The notes: generated by a model not told the origin, from the letters alone. A stretch of DNA of 15,199 nt from an uncultured Pirellulaceae bacterium (GCA_934255105.1 CAKQNH010000032.1:1-15199), one strand, 5' to 3'. Counted from the stretch's first letter, positions 1-7,122 are shown. Translations and numbers: made by a program.

Positions 1-340
1 GGACTTGGTGCCATACTAAACTATGCTCCCCTCTAAAATCAAGCGTTCCGCCCCCACTGCGCCAGAAAACCGCCAAATCACCCCTTCATAAGCACCCACG
101 CATCAGTCTATGCGCACAATTAGCCGTCGTGGCGTTAGCCTGGGAGTTTGGATTGACAGGTAGTGCATGGGTGGCTGCTTATCCTGCAAATTGGCATCCA
201 ACTCAGCCCTCCGCCCAACAACGTCACCCCGGACTTCGCCCCATCTTGTTTCCACCCCGAATCTCCCCACCCCCCACTTCACCCTTCTTATTCCCCATCC
301 CTCATCCCTCATTTTGCCTTTCCCAATTCGCATTTTGCCT
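1..340. other. Gene-free intergenic stretch with repeats and low complexity
   Basis: No reading frame here has the composition or a recognisable motif of a real protein. At 120-140 the sequence carries 'ttagcc' twice, 15 bp apart, around a GGCGTTAGCC core; this resembles short intergenic repeats I associate with Pirellulaceae genomes, but that is recollection only. From about 215 to 343 the plus strand is strongly pyrimidine-rich and has the feel of degenerate short tandem repeats (see the separate repeat entry). The stretch 1-119 shows nothing that I can name and could be the tail of an upstream spacer. Confidence 0.6.
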
Positions 341-343
341 TTA
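290..343. repeat. Degenerate tandem repeats in a pyrimidine-rich tract
   Basis: 'cattttgccttt' occurs at 310-321 and again at 331-342, a 21-bp period. Just before it 'atccctc' recurs at 7-bp spacing (around 297-310), so the tract looks like decayed heptamer-type repeats. On the opposite strand it is purine-rich. The reading frames that cross it (for example 103-333 minus) owe their Arg/Gly-rich translation to the repeats and are not credible genes. Confidence 0.6.
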
Positions 344-397
344 GCGGCAAAGCCGCGGATTTTGTTAGCCGATGGTGGAGCGCAGCGGAACCATCGG
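341..397 (+). repeat. Two-hairpin palindromic element, copy A
   Basis: A small hairpin GCGGC-aaa-GCCGC (344-356) is followed by an 11-12 nt linker and a larger hairpin CCGATGGT (369-376) / ACCATCGG (390-397), an 8-bp perfect stem with a 13-nt loop. A second copy of the same architecture lies on the other strand at 669-745. The two copies keep the small hairpin and the ends of the big loop ('agcg..' and '..agcgga') but have different, still fully paired, large stems. This is the signature of a conserved structured repeat (REP- or MITE-like, or a structured RNA). It has no coding potential. Confidence 0.7.
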
Positions 398-668
398 AAG
401 ACGCCCCGAACGAAGGTGCGGACGAGGAGAACGCCGGATAGAAAACGGAGCTATGCCGAGTCCGCAACACGCCCACGCTAATGGGATAATCGCATGCAGT
501 CGAATGCGCCATTCATCCTGGTTTCAATCCCCGCGCAATGTTGCGCCACGTAGGCCATCGTCGAGTTGAAACAGGTCGCGACCTCGAAGATGCAGCGCGC
601 GCTGGTGGAGCTTTATTCCTCGGTCGCTGATGCTGTAGGGGATATGCGCGAGGGGGGAGGAACGCTGT
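398..668. other. Gene-free spacer between two palindromic elements
   Basis: No credible gene is seen. A short frame from the ATG at 590 (plus strand) would begin like a protein but runs straight into palindromic element B and ends inside it, so I do not call it. The segment contains nested inverted repeats at 521-572 and a 12-bp perfect palindrome at 573-584, listed separately. Confidence 0.55.
521..584. repeat. Nested inverted repeats and perfect palindrome
   Basis: GTTTCAA at 521-527 pairs with TTGAAAC at 566-572. Inside it, GCGCAA (533-538) and TTGCGC (541-546) form a 6-bp stem with a 2-nt gap. Immediately after comes AGGTCGCGACCT (573-584), a perfect 12-bp palindrome. The first 29 bases resemble a type I/III CRISPR repeat in reverse orientation (gtttcaatcc followed by a GC palindrome), but there is only one copy and no spacer series, so no array is called. 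Confidence 0.45.
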
Positions 669-745
669 CCTGGGGTTCCGCTTGGCTCGCTGGGGCTCGC
701 CCGCGCTTTACCCCAGGCTATCCAAGTCCGCGGCTCTGCCGCTAA
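669..745 (-). repeat. Two-hairpin palindromic element, copy B (inverted)
   Basis: Read on the minus strand this begins 'ttagcggcagagccgcgg', matching copy A (341-358) at 17 of 18 positions. It then has a short linker and a large hairpin CCTGGGGT / ACCCCAGG (minus-strand sense; plus positions 710-717 and 669-676), an 8-bp perfect stem around a 33-nt loop that ends in the same 'agcgga' as copy A. The small hairpin GCGGC-tct-GCCGC lies at 730-742. The element ends exactly where the insertion sequence appears to begin (746). Confidence 0.7.
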
Positions 746-1692
746 GGGACGGCTCAACAATAACTTCCCGATTATATGAAGTTGGTTGTGCAATAGTTGT
801 ACTTGGGTAGATCTTCATTGTAGGAGATGAAATCTCCTAATATGAACTGCTCTGATGCCTTAATGCCTTTGGGGTAGACCTTGTTAGCGATGGCGGCATT
901 GACTTTCAGTCCTGTTGAAGTTTTGGTTCTCGCGACTGCGTCTCGGATAGTTTGTATGCTGCGGAAGATTACGCCTTTGAGGGCGCGGCTGACATGACAA
1001 AACATTCGATGATCGATCGGGTTGTATTTCGAGCAATACGACGGAAGGTGAGCTACTTGTATTTTAAATCCAAGACGACCAGAGAGCTTCCAGAGTTCTT
1101 CGCGAAACAGCGTGTTTCGGTATCCGTTGCTTCCGCCACTATCAGCCAGCACAAGCATTTTATAGGCTCCGTCATAGCGATAGCGGCCCATCCTGTTCCA
1201 CCACATTCTGATTGCGTCACAAACCAACTGCCCAGTGTCAGAGCCTTGCGCGAGCAACATGAAGCCTTCATTGGCGCTGACGTCGTAGACGCCATAGGGG
1301 ATAACCTTCCCATCCGCATGACTCCCGAAGTCGTGATCGAAAGTATGAACGAACCCACTTGTGCGGCACGCACCAGGCCGGTGGAAATTGCCAAGGAGTT
1401 CCTTCTTTTTCGTGTCGATGCTGATGATTGGAAGGTTCCAGAGTTCATAGTGCTTTCGCAAGTCTGCGATCATTCGAAACTGAGCGTCGCGATCGGGTGT
1501 GTCAGCCAAGGAGGTATCCTTCAGAGCTTGCCTGCGTCCCAACCCGAGTTCATCCCGCAACAAATGGTCCACGGTATTCGGGCTGGCACTGAAGCCTTCC
1601 TTCGACAACGCTTCAGAGATATCGCGCGTCGAACGGTTCGTCCACAACTCACCTGGGCTTACCGGAGAGCCGGCCGTATCGCATTCAACTTC
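746..1692 (-). mobile_element. Truncated ISAzo13-family insertion sequence
   Basis: The segment holds the C-terminal two thirds or more of an ISAzo13-type transposase gene plus the sequence downstream of its stop codon. The downstream end is inferred to lie at about 746-769, where a GGGA..TCCC-flanked sequence (gggacggctcaacaataa and onward) follows the transposase and abuts palindromic element B. The other end is missing: transposase similarity stops at about 1692, where the open frame hits a stop (1693-1695) and DUF1559-like coding sequence starts on the opposite strand. No matching terminal inverted repeat or target duplication can be found, which fits a one-ended remnant. Confidence 0.6.
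772..1692 (-). pseudogene. ISAzo13-family transposase, 5'-truncated
   Basis: A DDE (RNase H-fold) transposase that would cut and rejoin its own IS ends. The readable protein starts at a TTG (1647, 291 codons), but in-frame homology-like sequence (ECDTAGSPVSPGEL) continues to about 1692 before a stop, so the N-terminal helix-turn-helix region is missing and TTG is not a true start. Numbering from the TTG: WTNRSTRDISEAL (2-14) is the family's 'WT.KSTR' block; first catalytic Asp in ISIDTKKKELLGNF (D78); second in LVLADSGGSNGYR (D169); third position in YCSKYNPIDHRMF, where family members normally have Glu (IEHR) but here it is D212. Both the truncation and the Glu-to-Asp change suggest an inactive relic. 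The family call is by motif recognition. Confidence 0.75.
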
Positions 1693-1715
1693 CTACTGAC
1701 GCAAAACAGACAGAC

Positions 1716-2570
1716 ATGTCGCTCAGTCCACCTGCGCGGACCGACTATTGCTTTGCACCTCATTCCCCCTTTACCGTGATGCTGCCGTTCATGGAGCAAG
1801 GGAACATTTACAACACGATGAACTTGGGTTTCTACTATAACGACAGTCGCTTTCCAGCCAATCAAGTAGCTACTCAAAATGAAGTACCTATCTTCGTCTG
1901 TCCCTCCGATCCCTATAGTACCACGCTGGATCCGTTCCGCTTTGGACGTCTAGACTACTTCTGTGTCGTTTACACCGACATTGATCCTACTGGCCAGGCG
2001 ATCACATCCAACGTAAAAAGTAGCACGCAGTTGGGGCTCTTAGGATTTGCAGCCTCGCCCGGGCCGGCCCTGTTCAAAGGGCGGTTGAGTTGGCCAACGC
2101 TGGCTGGCGCTAGCGATGGTCTGTCCAACACAGTCGCCATCATCGAAGATGCGGGCAGACTCGATGTCAACTCCTCCTACGGGCCCTCGACAGGTTCGAT
2201 CTCTAAGTACAGTGATCCCGCCTGCTCACTCGGTTTCGGTGTAGGCTGCGCCGCAAATAATAGGCGAAGTGTGGTGCGCTGGGCGGACCCAGATGCGGCC
2301 GGAAGTGGAGTCTCAGGTGCGCCAAATACTAAGGCCTACATCAACCAGAATAAAACTCCCACCGGCGGCTCGACGTCAACCTGCCTGTGGTCAGACAACA
2401 ACTGTGGACCTAATGACGAACCGTTCTCGTTCCACTCCGGCGGCGTTCAGACGGTGCTCGGCGATGGTAGCGTTCACTTCCTCGCTGAAACGATCGATCC
2501 GATCAGCCTGCGAGCCATCTTGACCCGCGCTGAAGGGGGCGTGCCACCCAGCGATCCTTTCGGCAACTAA
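1716..2570 (+). CDS. DUF1559 (H-x9-DG) protein, N-terminally truncated, probably a pseudogene
   Basis: DUF1559 proteins are pilin-like, type II secretion-associated proteins greatly expanded in planctomycetes. Intact members start with a prepilin cleavage site and hydrophobic helix (FTLVELLVVIAIIG-type), followed by some 60-80 residues before the 'LLP.LEQ' block. Here the frame begins almost at that block: FTVMLPFMEQGNIYN at residues 19-33, then FVCPSDP (60-66), SDGLSNT and the C-terminal H-x9-DG motif (H240, D250, G251). The leader helix and most of the preceding region are absent. In-frame DUF1559-like sequence (LPTDAKQTD) can be read upstream to about 1689 with no start, and there it meets the transposase remnant. 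Without the leader the product could not be exported or assembled, so it is likely dead. The stop is at 2568-2570, convergent with phoB. Function within the family is not established. Confidence 0.75.
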   Translation: MSLSPPARTDYCFAPHSPFTVMLPFMEQGNIYNTMNLGFYYNDSRFPANQVATQNEVPIFVCPSDPYSTTLDPFRFGRLDYFCVVYTDIDPTGQAITSNVKSSTQLGLLGFAASPGPALFKGRLSWPTLAGASDGLSNTVAIIEDAGRLDVNSSYGPSTGSISKYSDPACSLGFGVGCAANNRRSVVRWADPDAAGSGVSGAPNTKAYINQNKTPTGGSTSTCLWSDNNCGPNDEPFSFHSGGVQTVLGDGSVHFLAETIDPISLRAILTRAEGGVPPSDPFGN

Positions 2571-2587
2571 CCGTTCCTGTACTCTCT

Positions 2588-2618
2588 CACCGCAACGAGC
2601 GACTGGCTGGTTGCGGTG
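2588..2618. terminator. Hairpin between convergent DUF1559 gene and phoB
   Basis: CACCGCAAC (2588-2596) and GTTGCGGTG (2610-2618) form a perfect 9-bp stem with a 13-nt loop. It lies 17 nt after the DUF1559 stop and 3 nt beyond the phoB stop, in the only gap between two convergent genes, so a bidirectional terminator is the simplest reading. Neither side has a strong run of T, so intrinsic strength may be modest. Confidence 0.55.
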
Positions 2619-2621
2619 TCT

Positions 2622-3338
2622 TCAGTTATCGTCGAGCCAAGTCGCTGGCTCATCGTTGGGGTCGCGGAATTTGTAGCCCACGCCTCGAACGGTTTCTATC
2701 AATTGGGCGTGCTGGCTGAGCTTCTTGCGCAACGAGCGGATGTGGACGTCAATCGTTCGCTCCAGCACCATCGTGTCTTCACCAAGTGCTACGTCGATCA
2801 ACTCCGACCGAGAAAAAACCCGGCCCGGTTGACGTAGCAAACAGGCCAGCAGTCGATACTCGCTATGAGTCAATTGGACTAGCCGCTCGTCGATCGTTAC
2901 TCGGCAGCGCAATTGGTCGATAGCAACGCCTTGGCTGGCAATTCGGTTTTCGCCATCGTCGACACTGTCTCTACGGCACAGCGACTTGATGCGTTCGAGC
3001 AAGACTTTAACGCTAAACGGTTTGGTCACGTAGTCGTCAGCCCCGAGGGCGAAACCGATCAACTGGTCGGATTCTTCCGCCTTGGCGGTCAACATCAGGA
3101 TCCACGCATTTTTGGTGGCAGAGTCTGAACGGATTCGTCGACAGACCTCCAGGCCGTCGAGAACCGGCAACATCAGATCCAAGATGATGACATCGGGCAG
3201 TTTGAGTCTGGCTTGGGTCAGACCATCTTCGCCATCGTGGGCCACGATCACATGGTGGCCATCACGACTCAGGTTATAGCTAATCACCTCGGCCAGCGAA
3301 CGATCATCCTCGATGATTAATACAGTCGTTTTTACCAT
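2622..3338 (-). CDS. phoB: Phosphate regulon response regulator PhoB (OmpR family)
   Basis: A cytoplasmic transcription factor, phosphorylated by PhoR under phosphate limitation, that activates Pho-box promoters. The 238 residues fit the family (E. coli PhoB 229). The receiver domain (1-118) has the acidic pocket E10-D11-D12, phospho-acceptor D54 in LDLMLP, switch T84 and K106 in KPF. After a linker, the winged-helix domain (about 135-232) ends in RTIDVHIRSLRKKL and IETVRGVGYKF, typical of OmpR/PhoB DNA-binding domains. The start ATG lies inside the end of phoU: ATGGTAA contains both the phoB start and the phoU stop (7-nt overlap), so translation is probably coupled. It is the last gene of the pst block; PhoB rather than a generic OmpR-type regulator is inferred from this context and sequence. 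Confidence 0.9.
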   Translation of the reverse strand: MVKTTVLIIEDDRSLAEVISYNLSRDGHHVIVAHDGEDGLTQARLKLPDVIILDLMLPVLDGLEVCRRIRSDSATKNAWILMLTAKAEESDQLIGFALGADDYVTKPFSVKVLLERIKSLCRRDSVDDGENRIASQGVAIDQLRCRVTIDERLVQLTHSEYRLLACLLRQPGRVFSRSELIDVALGEDTMVLERTIDVHIRSLRKKLSQHAQLIETVRGVGYKFRDPNDEPATWLDDN

Positions 3339-4027
3339 TGTTTTGTAGTATGTTCGTCCGGGCGATTGGCGAGGATGCTACGGTGACGCACAATTTCGCC
3401 ACTGACTAAATAGATTGCGTCTTCAGCAATGTTGGTTGCCAAGTCGGCAATGCGTTCCAGATGCCGAATTGCGGAAAAGCAGTGCAGCGCCGGAGCCACC
3501 AACTGCGCATCATTCTGCATGATTTGTCTCAGCTTGGCGATTAGATCCACGTGCAGCTCATCGACTTCGTGGTCACTGAGGATCACCTGCTTGGCGGCTT
3601 CGACATCCAGCTTGGTGAACGCGTCCAAAGCGCCCCTCAGCATCTTGTTGACTTTGGCAACCATCGGGGCAACGCCGACGGGAATCGCGAAGTTCCGGTA
3701 GTCCCCAACGCCGATAGCACGTTGGGCAATACCAACGGCCAGATCGGCAATCCGTTCCAGATCATTGTTTATTTTGATCACGGTGGCAATGCGTCGCAAA
3801 TCGGTGGCGACCGGATGATGCAATGCCAGCACCTTCAAACTCTCCTCCTCGATCCATACCTCTTGAGCATCGACCAACTCATCCTGGCGGATCACCTCCT
3901 CGGCTAAGTCGAGACGCCCCTTCTGAAGAGATCGCCCTGCTTTGTCGATCATGTCCTCGACTTGAGCACAGAGAGCTAGGATATCTCGGTGCAAGCGTTG
4001 CATATCGCGGTCCAGATGTTTTGTCAT
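3332..4027 (-). CDS. phoU: Phosphate signalling protein PhoU
   Basis: PhoU is a peripheral cytoplasmic helical protein that links the PstSCAB transporter to the PhoR kinase and keeps the regulon off when phosphate is plentiful. The 231 residues carry the two expected three-helix repeats. Each holds the family's metal-binding-type motif: NNDLERIADLAVGIA (about 87-101) and IRHLERIADLATNIAEDAI (about 187-205). Length is close to E. coli PhoU (241). It starts 6 nt after the pstB stop and ends inside the phoB start (ATGGTAA). Position between pstB and phoB supports the usual role. Nothing odd is seen in the sequence. Confidence 0.92.
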   Translation of the reverse strand: MTKHLDRDMQRLHRDILALCAQVEDMIDKAGRSLQKGRLDLAEEVIRQDELVDAQEVWIEEESLKVLALHHPVATDLRRIATVIKINNDLERIADLAVGIAQRAIGVGDYRNFAIPVGVAPMVAKVNKMLRGALDAFTKLDVEAAKQVILSDHEVDELHVDLIAKLRQIMQNDAQLVAPALHCFSAIRHLERIADLATNIAEDAIYLVSGEIVRHRSILANRPDEHTTKQW

Positions 4028-4033
4028 AGCGGA

Positions 4034-4903
4034 TTATCCGAATTTACCCGTGACATAATCCTCGGTCTGCTTTTGTTGCGGACGTGCAAAGATTTGGTCG
4101 GTCGCACCATATTCAATCACTCGTCCTTGAAAGAAAAAGGCCGTCATGTCCGACACCCGCGAAGCCTGCTGCATATTATGCGTTACCATCACGATTGTAT
4201 ATTGCTGGCGCAGTTCATACACCAGATCCTCGATACTGCTGGTCGAAATCGGATCGAGCGCCGAACAGGGTTCATCCATTAGCAGCACTTGCGGCCCAGT
4301 AGCGATCGTCCGCGCGATACAAACCCGTTGCTGTTGTCCACCGCTCAGGGCCAGTGCCGGTTTGCGAAGCCGATCTTTAACTTCATCCCACACCGCCGCT
4401 TTGCGCAGCGACCATTCGACCAAGCCATCCAGTTCAGAGCGTGACAGTCGCAAGTGTAAACGCGGTCCATAAGCGACATTGTCGTAGATCGACTTAGGGA
4501 AGGGATTGGGTTTTTGGAAGACAATACCGACCTGCCGTCGAAGGTCGACCACATCGGTACTCTTCGACAAGATGTCCCTAGCACCCAACTGCAACTTGCC
4601 CTCCGCTCGGGCAGTTGGCACAATATCGTTCATGCGATTGATCCACCGCAGCAAGGTCGTTTTTCCGCAACCGCTGGGGCCAATGAATGCCGTCACGCGG
4701 TTCTTGGGAATCGCTAGTGAAATCTCGCGCAGAGCTTGGAAGCTGTCGTAGTAGGCATTGAACTGATCAATCTCTATCTCAGTGACCACCTCGGAACCCT
4801 TTGGCTTACCTACCGCATCGCATGGCATTACTGACTCCTTGGCTGGCGGGGTCGCTCGCATCGGCGCGGTGTTGGTACTCCGCTGTTCGACAGTTGACGG
4901 CAT
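4034..4903 (-). CDS. pstB: Phosphate ABC transporter ATP-binding protein PstB
   Basis: The ATPase of the high-affinity phosphate importer, acting as a dimer on the inner face of PstC/PstA. All ABC motifs are visible: Walker A GPSGCGKT (75-82), Q-loop at Q130 in VFQKPNPFP, signature LSGGQQQR (186-193), Walker B VLLMDEP (206-212) with E211, and H-loop H242. The PstB-type '[16 protein letters not shown]' segment (133-148) distinguishes it from other ABC ATPases. At 289 residues it is about 30 longer than E. coli PstB because of a Ser/Thr/Pro-rich N-terminal extension of about 40 residues. I keep the ATG at 4903 because AAGG lies about 8 nt upstream; internal ATGs at residues 15 and 26 are alternatives. 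The pstA stop is 27 nt upstream. Confidence 0.93.
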   Translation of the reverse strand: MPSTVEQRSTNTAPMRATPPAKESVMPCDAVGKPKGSEVVTEIEIDQFNAYYDSFQALREISLAIPKNRVTAFIGPSGCGKTTLLRWINRMNDIVPTARAEGKLQLGARDILSKSTDVVDLRRQVGIVFQKPNPFPKSIYDNVAYGPRLHLRLSRSELDGLVEWSLRKAAVWDEVKDRLRKPALALSGGQQQRVCIARTIATGPQVLLMDEPCSALDPISTSSIEDLVYELRQQYTIVMVTHNMQQASRVSDMTAFFFQGRVIEYGATDQIFARPQQKQTEDYVTGKFG

Positions 4904-4930
4904 GGTATTTACCTTATTAGTTGTGTTTTT

Positions 4931-6148
4931 TTAGCTGATCGGTCGTTGGGTGCGATTGCGAATTAGTACGGCGACCGCGTTGAAGGTGAGTAGTACGGTC
5001 AGCAGGACGATGATCCCATTGGCTGCCACGCTGTGGAATTCGCTTTGCGGGCGGGCCGCCCAGTTGAAAATCTGCAGCGGCATCACTGAGAAATCGTCCA
5101 TCAGATTTCCTGGACTCGATCCGATATAGACGATGCCGCATATGATCAGTACCGGCGCTGCTTCCCCAATTGCACGACTCATGGCCAAAATCGCGCCGGT
5201 CATGATTCCCGGTGTGGCCGCGGGCAATGTAATGTTCCGAACGGTTTGCCAACGCGTGGCACCGATTCCCAGCGACGCTTCGCGCAGTGAGTTGGGAACC
5301 GCACGCAATGATTCCTGCGAGGCGATGATTACCGTCGGCAGCACGACCAACATCAACGTCAAGCCGCCGGTCAACACACCTCGCCCCAGTGGAAAACGAA
5401 CGTAGTACCACGACTTGTGGCTGATCCGACCCGCTTCGGCATCCGAGCGGAGCGTCAGCTCGCGTAGAGATTGGTCCTGAGGCAGTGCATCGCGGGGGCC
5501 GATCACATGCAGCCTCACGGGCTCGCCGGAAATTGTTGCAGCCACCAGGCCGCTGGCCAATGAGTGGGGCGGACTGCTCTGGCTCTCCGCAGGCACCAGC
5601 AGAATCCGATCGCCTTCACTGACGAATTGGTCGTAGTACTTGGCACCCATCTCGACGATCGGTTGATCAACGCCACCCATCAGTCCAAACATACCGGCGA
5701 AAGCAGTCAATCCGATAATCCCATAAACCACCGATGGTACGCCGGCAAGGTTGCTGATGTTGAGCTGAATGAATCCATGCAGCACGCGCAGGGCTCGCCC
5801 GCGTGGCTTGAATTCTTCCAAGAAAACTGCGGTCGCCACCCCGATGGGCATGGCGAATAAAGCGCACACGCCGCACAACCAAATTGAACCGAACAGAGCT
5901 GGACGAATGCCTGCCTCGGACGGCGTCGCGCTGGGGGCCGAACTGACGAATCTCCAGTCGAGCCCCGGTAAGCCCTGATAGAGAATCGCTGCTAACATGA
6001 GCGACAAAATCGCAACCGAGCACCAAGCCGTGACTTGGCAAAACCGTACAAACAGGTGGTCCAAGCGGTGACGCATCCGCAGCGATCGCTGTTGTCTAGG
6101 ATGGTCCAGTTGGTGTTGCTGGGGCGAATGTGTTTGCTCATCGCTCAT
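4931..6148 (-). CDS. pstA: Phosphate ABC transporter permease PstA, with periplasmic insert
   Basis: One of the two membrane subunits of the phosphate importer. After a hydrophilic N-terminus (1-35) come TM1 (about 38-58), TM2 (84-110), TM3 (131-158), TM4 (259-277), a cytoplasmic EAA-type coupling loop (ESLRAVPNSLREASLGIGATRW, which contacts PstB), TM5 (312-342) and TM6 (376-396). The core matches PstA rather than PstC, for example SRAIGEAAPVL. At 405 residues it is about 110 longer than E. coli PstA (296): roughly 30 residues at the N-terminus and about 85-90 between TM3 and TM4 (160-250). By the known permease topology that insert faces the periplasm. It contains alternating hydrophobic stretches (RILLVPAES, PVRLHVIGPRDALP, SWYYVRFP) suggesting a small beta-rich domain. 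The start ATG overlaps the pstC stop by 4 nt (ATGA). Confidence 0.92.
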   Translation of the reverse strand: MSDEQTHSPQQHQLDHPRQQRSLRMRHRLDHLFVRFCQVTAWCSVAILSLMLAAILYQGLPGLDWRFVSSAPSATPSEAGIRPALFGSIWLCGVCALFAMPIGVATAVFLEEFKPRGRALRVLHGFIQLNISNLAGVPSVVYGIIGLTAFAGMFGLMGGVDQPIVEMGAKYYDQFVSEGDRILLVPAESQSSPPHSLASGLVAATISGEPVRLHVIGPRDALPQDQSLRELTLRSDAEAGRISHKSWYYVRFPLGRGVLTGGLTLMLVVLPTVIIASQESLRAVPNSLREASLGIGATRWQTVRNITLPAATPGIMTGAILAMSRAIGEAAPVLIICGIVYIGSSPGNLMDDFSVMPLQIFNWAARPQSEFHSVAANGIIVLLTVLLTFNAVAVLIRNRTQRPIS

Positions 6149-7113
6149 TCATAAGCCTCGCGAAACCGCAGTCGAACTAGATTACCGAGAAGCGTCAACG
6201 TCATCGTCATGACAAACAATACTGCTGCGACGGCGTACATTGAGTAATACTGCATCCCTTCGTGACTAGCGTCACCGAGTGCCATTTGCACCATCCAGCC
6301 GGTCATCGTTTGGATTTCATTGCGAGGATCCAGCGTCATCCGCGCGGTGGCTCCGGCCGCCAAGGCAACAATCATCGTTTCACCAATGGCCCGCGCGATC
6401 GCCAGCAGAAACGCGGCGACGAGTCCAGACAAGGCTGCCGGTACAACGATCCGCGTAGCAACGTCAAAGCGAGTTCCACCCAATCCGTATCCCGCGTCAC
6501 GTAAACTTCGCGGCACCGCTCTGAGCGCGTCCTCCGACAATGAACAGACGGTCGGTAGACACAATATTCCGACAGCTAATCCGGCACTCAGCGCGTTGAA
6601 GACATTGAAGCCCTCGTGAAAGAACTTCAGCCCCGGAGTGATGACCGTCAAAGCAAAATAACCATACACGACGGTGGGAATCCCCGCTAATACCTCCAGC
6701 GTAGGTTTCAAGATCGATCGCAGCCGCCGCGGGGCGTATTCGCTCAAGTAGATAGCGGTGACTAATCCCAACGGTAAGGCCACAAGCATTGCCACCACAG
6801 TCACCAACATCGTCCCACTCACCAAAGGCCAGATGCCTATCTCGCCGGTAAACATTGGTGACCACTTTGTTGATCCAAAAAAACCTCTCAGCGTCACACC
6901 TTGCATCTCAAAGAACCGATACGATTCCTTGAACAACACAAAGATGATCGCAAACGTAATAAAGATCGACAGTAGCGCACAGAGCAGCAGCACTCCTCGA
7001 GCCACCCGATCGCGCACATGAGCCACCAACGGCGAACGCCGCCGAGAGGGATGATGCACGACGGCGGAAAGCTCGTCAGTGGCAATGTGGATCGAGTGTG
7101 AGTCAGCAGACAT
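6145..7113 (-). CDS. pstC: Phosphate ABC transporter permease PstC
   Basis: The second membrane subunit of the importer. Six probable TM helices: about 39-62, 98-124, 140-160, 174-192, 226-252 and 289-311. A PstC-type periplasmic segment between TM1 and TM2 contains WSPMFTGEIGIWPLVSGT (84-101). The coupling loop reads SEDALRAVPRSLRDAGYGLG (193-212), and ARAIGETMIVALAAG (240-254) is characteristic of PstC. The length of 322 residues is normal (E. coli 319), with an N-terminal hydrophilic tail of about 35 residues. A good ribosome binding site, GAGAAGG (plus positions 7117-7123), lies just before the ATG and overlaps the end of pstS; the gap between the genes is 9 nt. Its 3' end overlaps pstA by 4 nt. 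Confidence 0.94.
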   Translation of the reverse strand: MSADSHSIHIATDELSAVVHHPSRRRSPLVAHVRDRVARGVLLLCALLSIFITFAIIFVLFKESYRFFEMQGVTLRGFFGSTKWSPMFTGEIGIWPLVSGTMLVTVVAMLVALPLGLVTAIYLSEYAPRRLRSILKPTLEVLAGIPTVVYGYFALTVITPGLKFFHEGFNVFNALSAGLAVGILCLPTVCSLSEDALRAVPRSLRDAGYGLGGTRFDVATRIVVPAALSGLVAAFLLAIARAIGETMIVALAAGATARMTLDPRNEIQTMTGWMVQMALGDASHEGMQYYSMYAVAAVLFVMTMTLTLLGNLVRLRFREAYE

Positions 7114-7122
7114 AAACCTTCT

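Noticed and set aside
103..333. Minus-strand open frame of 76 codons
   Set aside because: Its Arg/Gly/Trp-rich translation comes from the low-complexity purine tract and looks like no real protein.
521..549. CRISPR array
   Set aside because: Only one repeat-like unit is present, with no second copy at spacer distance and no cas gene in the window.
524..793. Minus-strand open frame of 89 codons
   Set aside because: It crosses the IS end and palindromic element B; no conserved motif or ribosome binding site.
952..1779. Long plus-strand open frame (275 codons) opposite the transposase
   Set aside because: It is the antisense shadow of the ISAzo13 transposase, has no family-like motifs, and overlaps the DUF1559 frame at its end.
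4917..5411. Second minus-strand frame of 164 codons overlapping pstA
   Set aside because: It is a shifted-frame shadow of pstA, which has clear membrane helices and a permease coupling loop.
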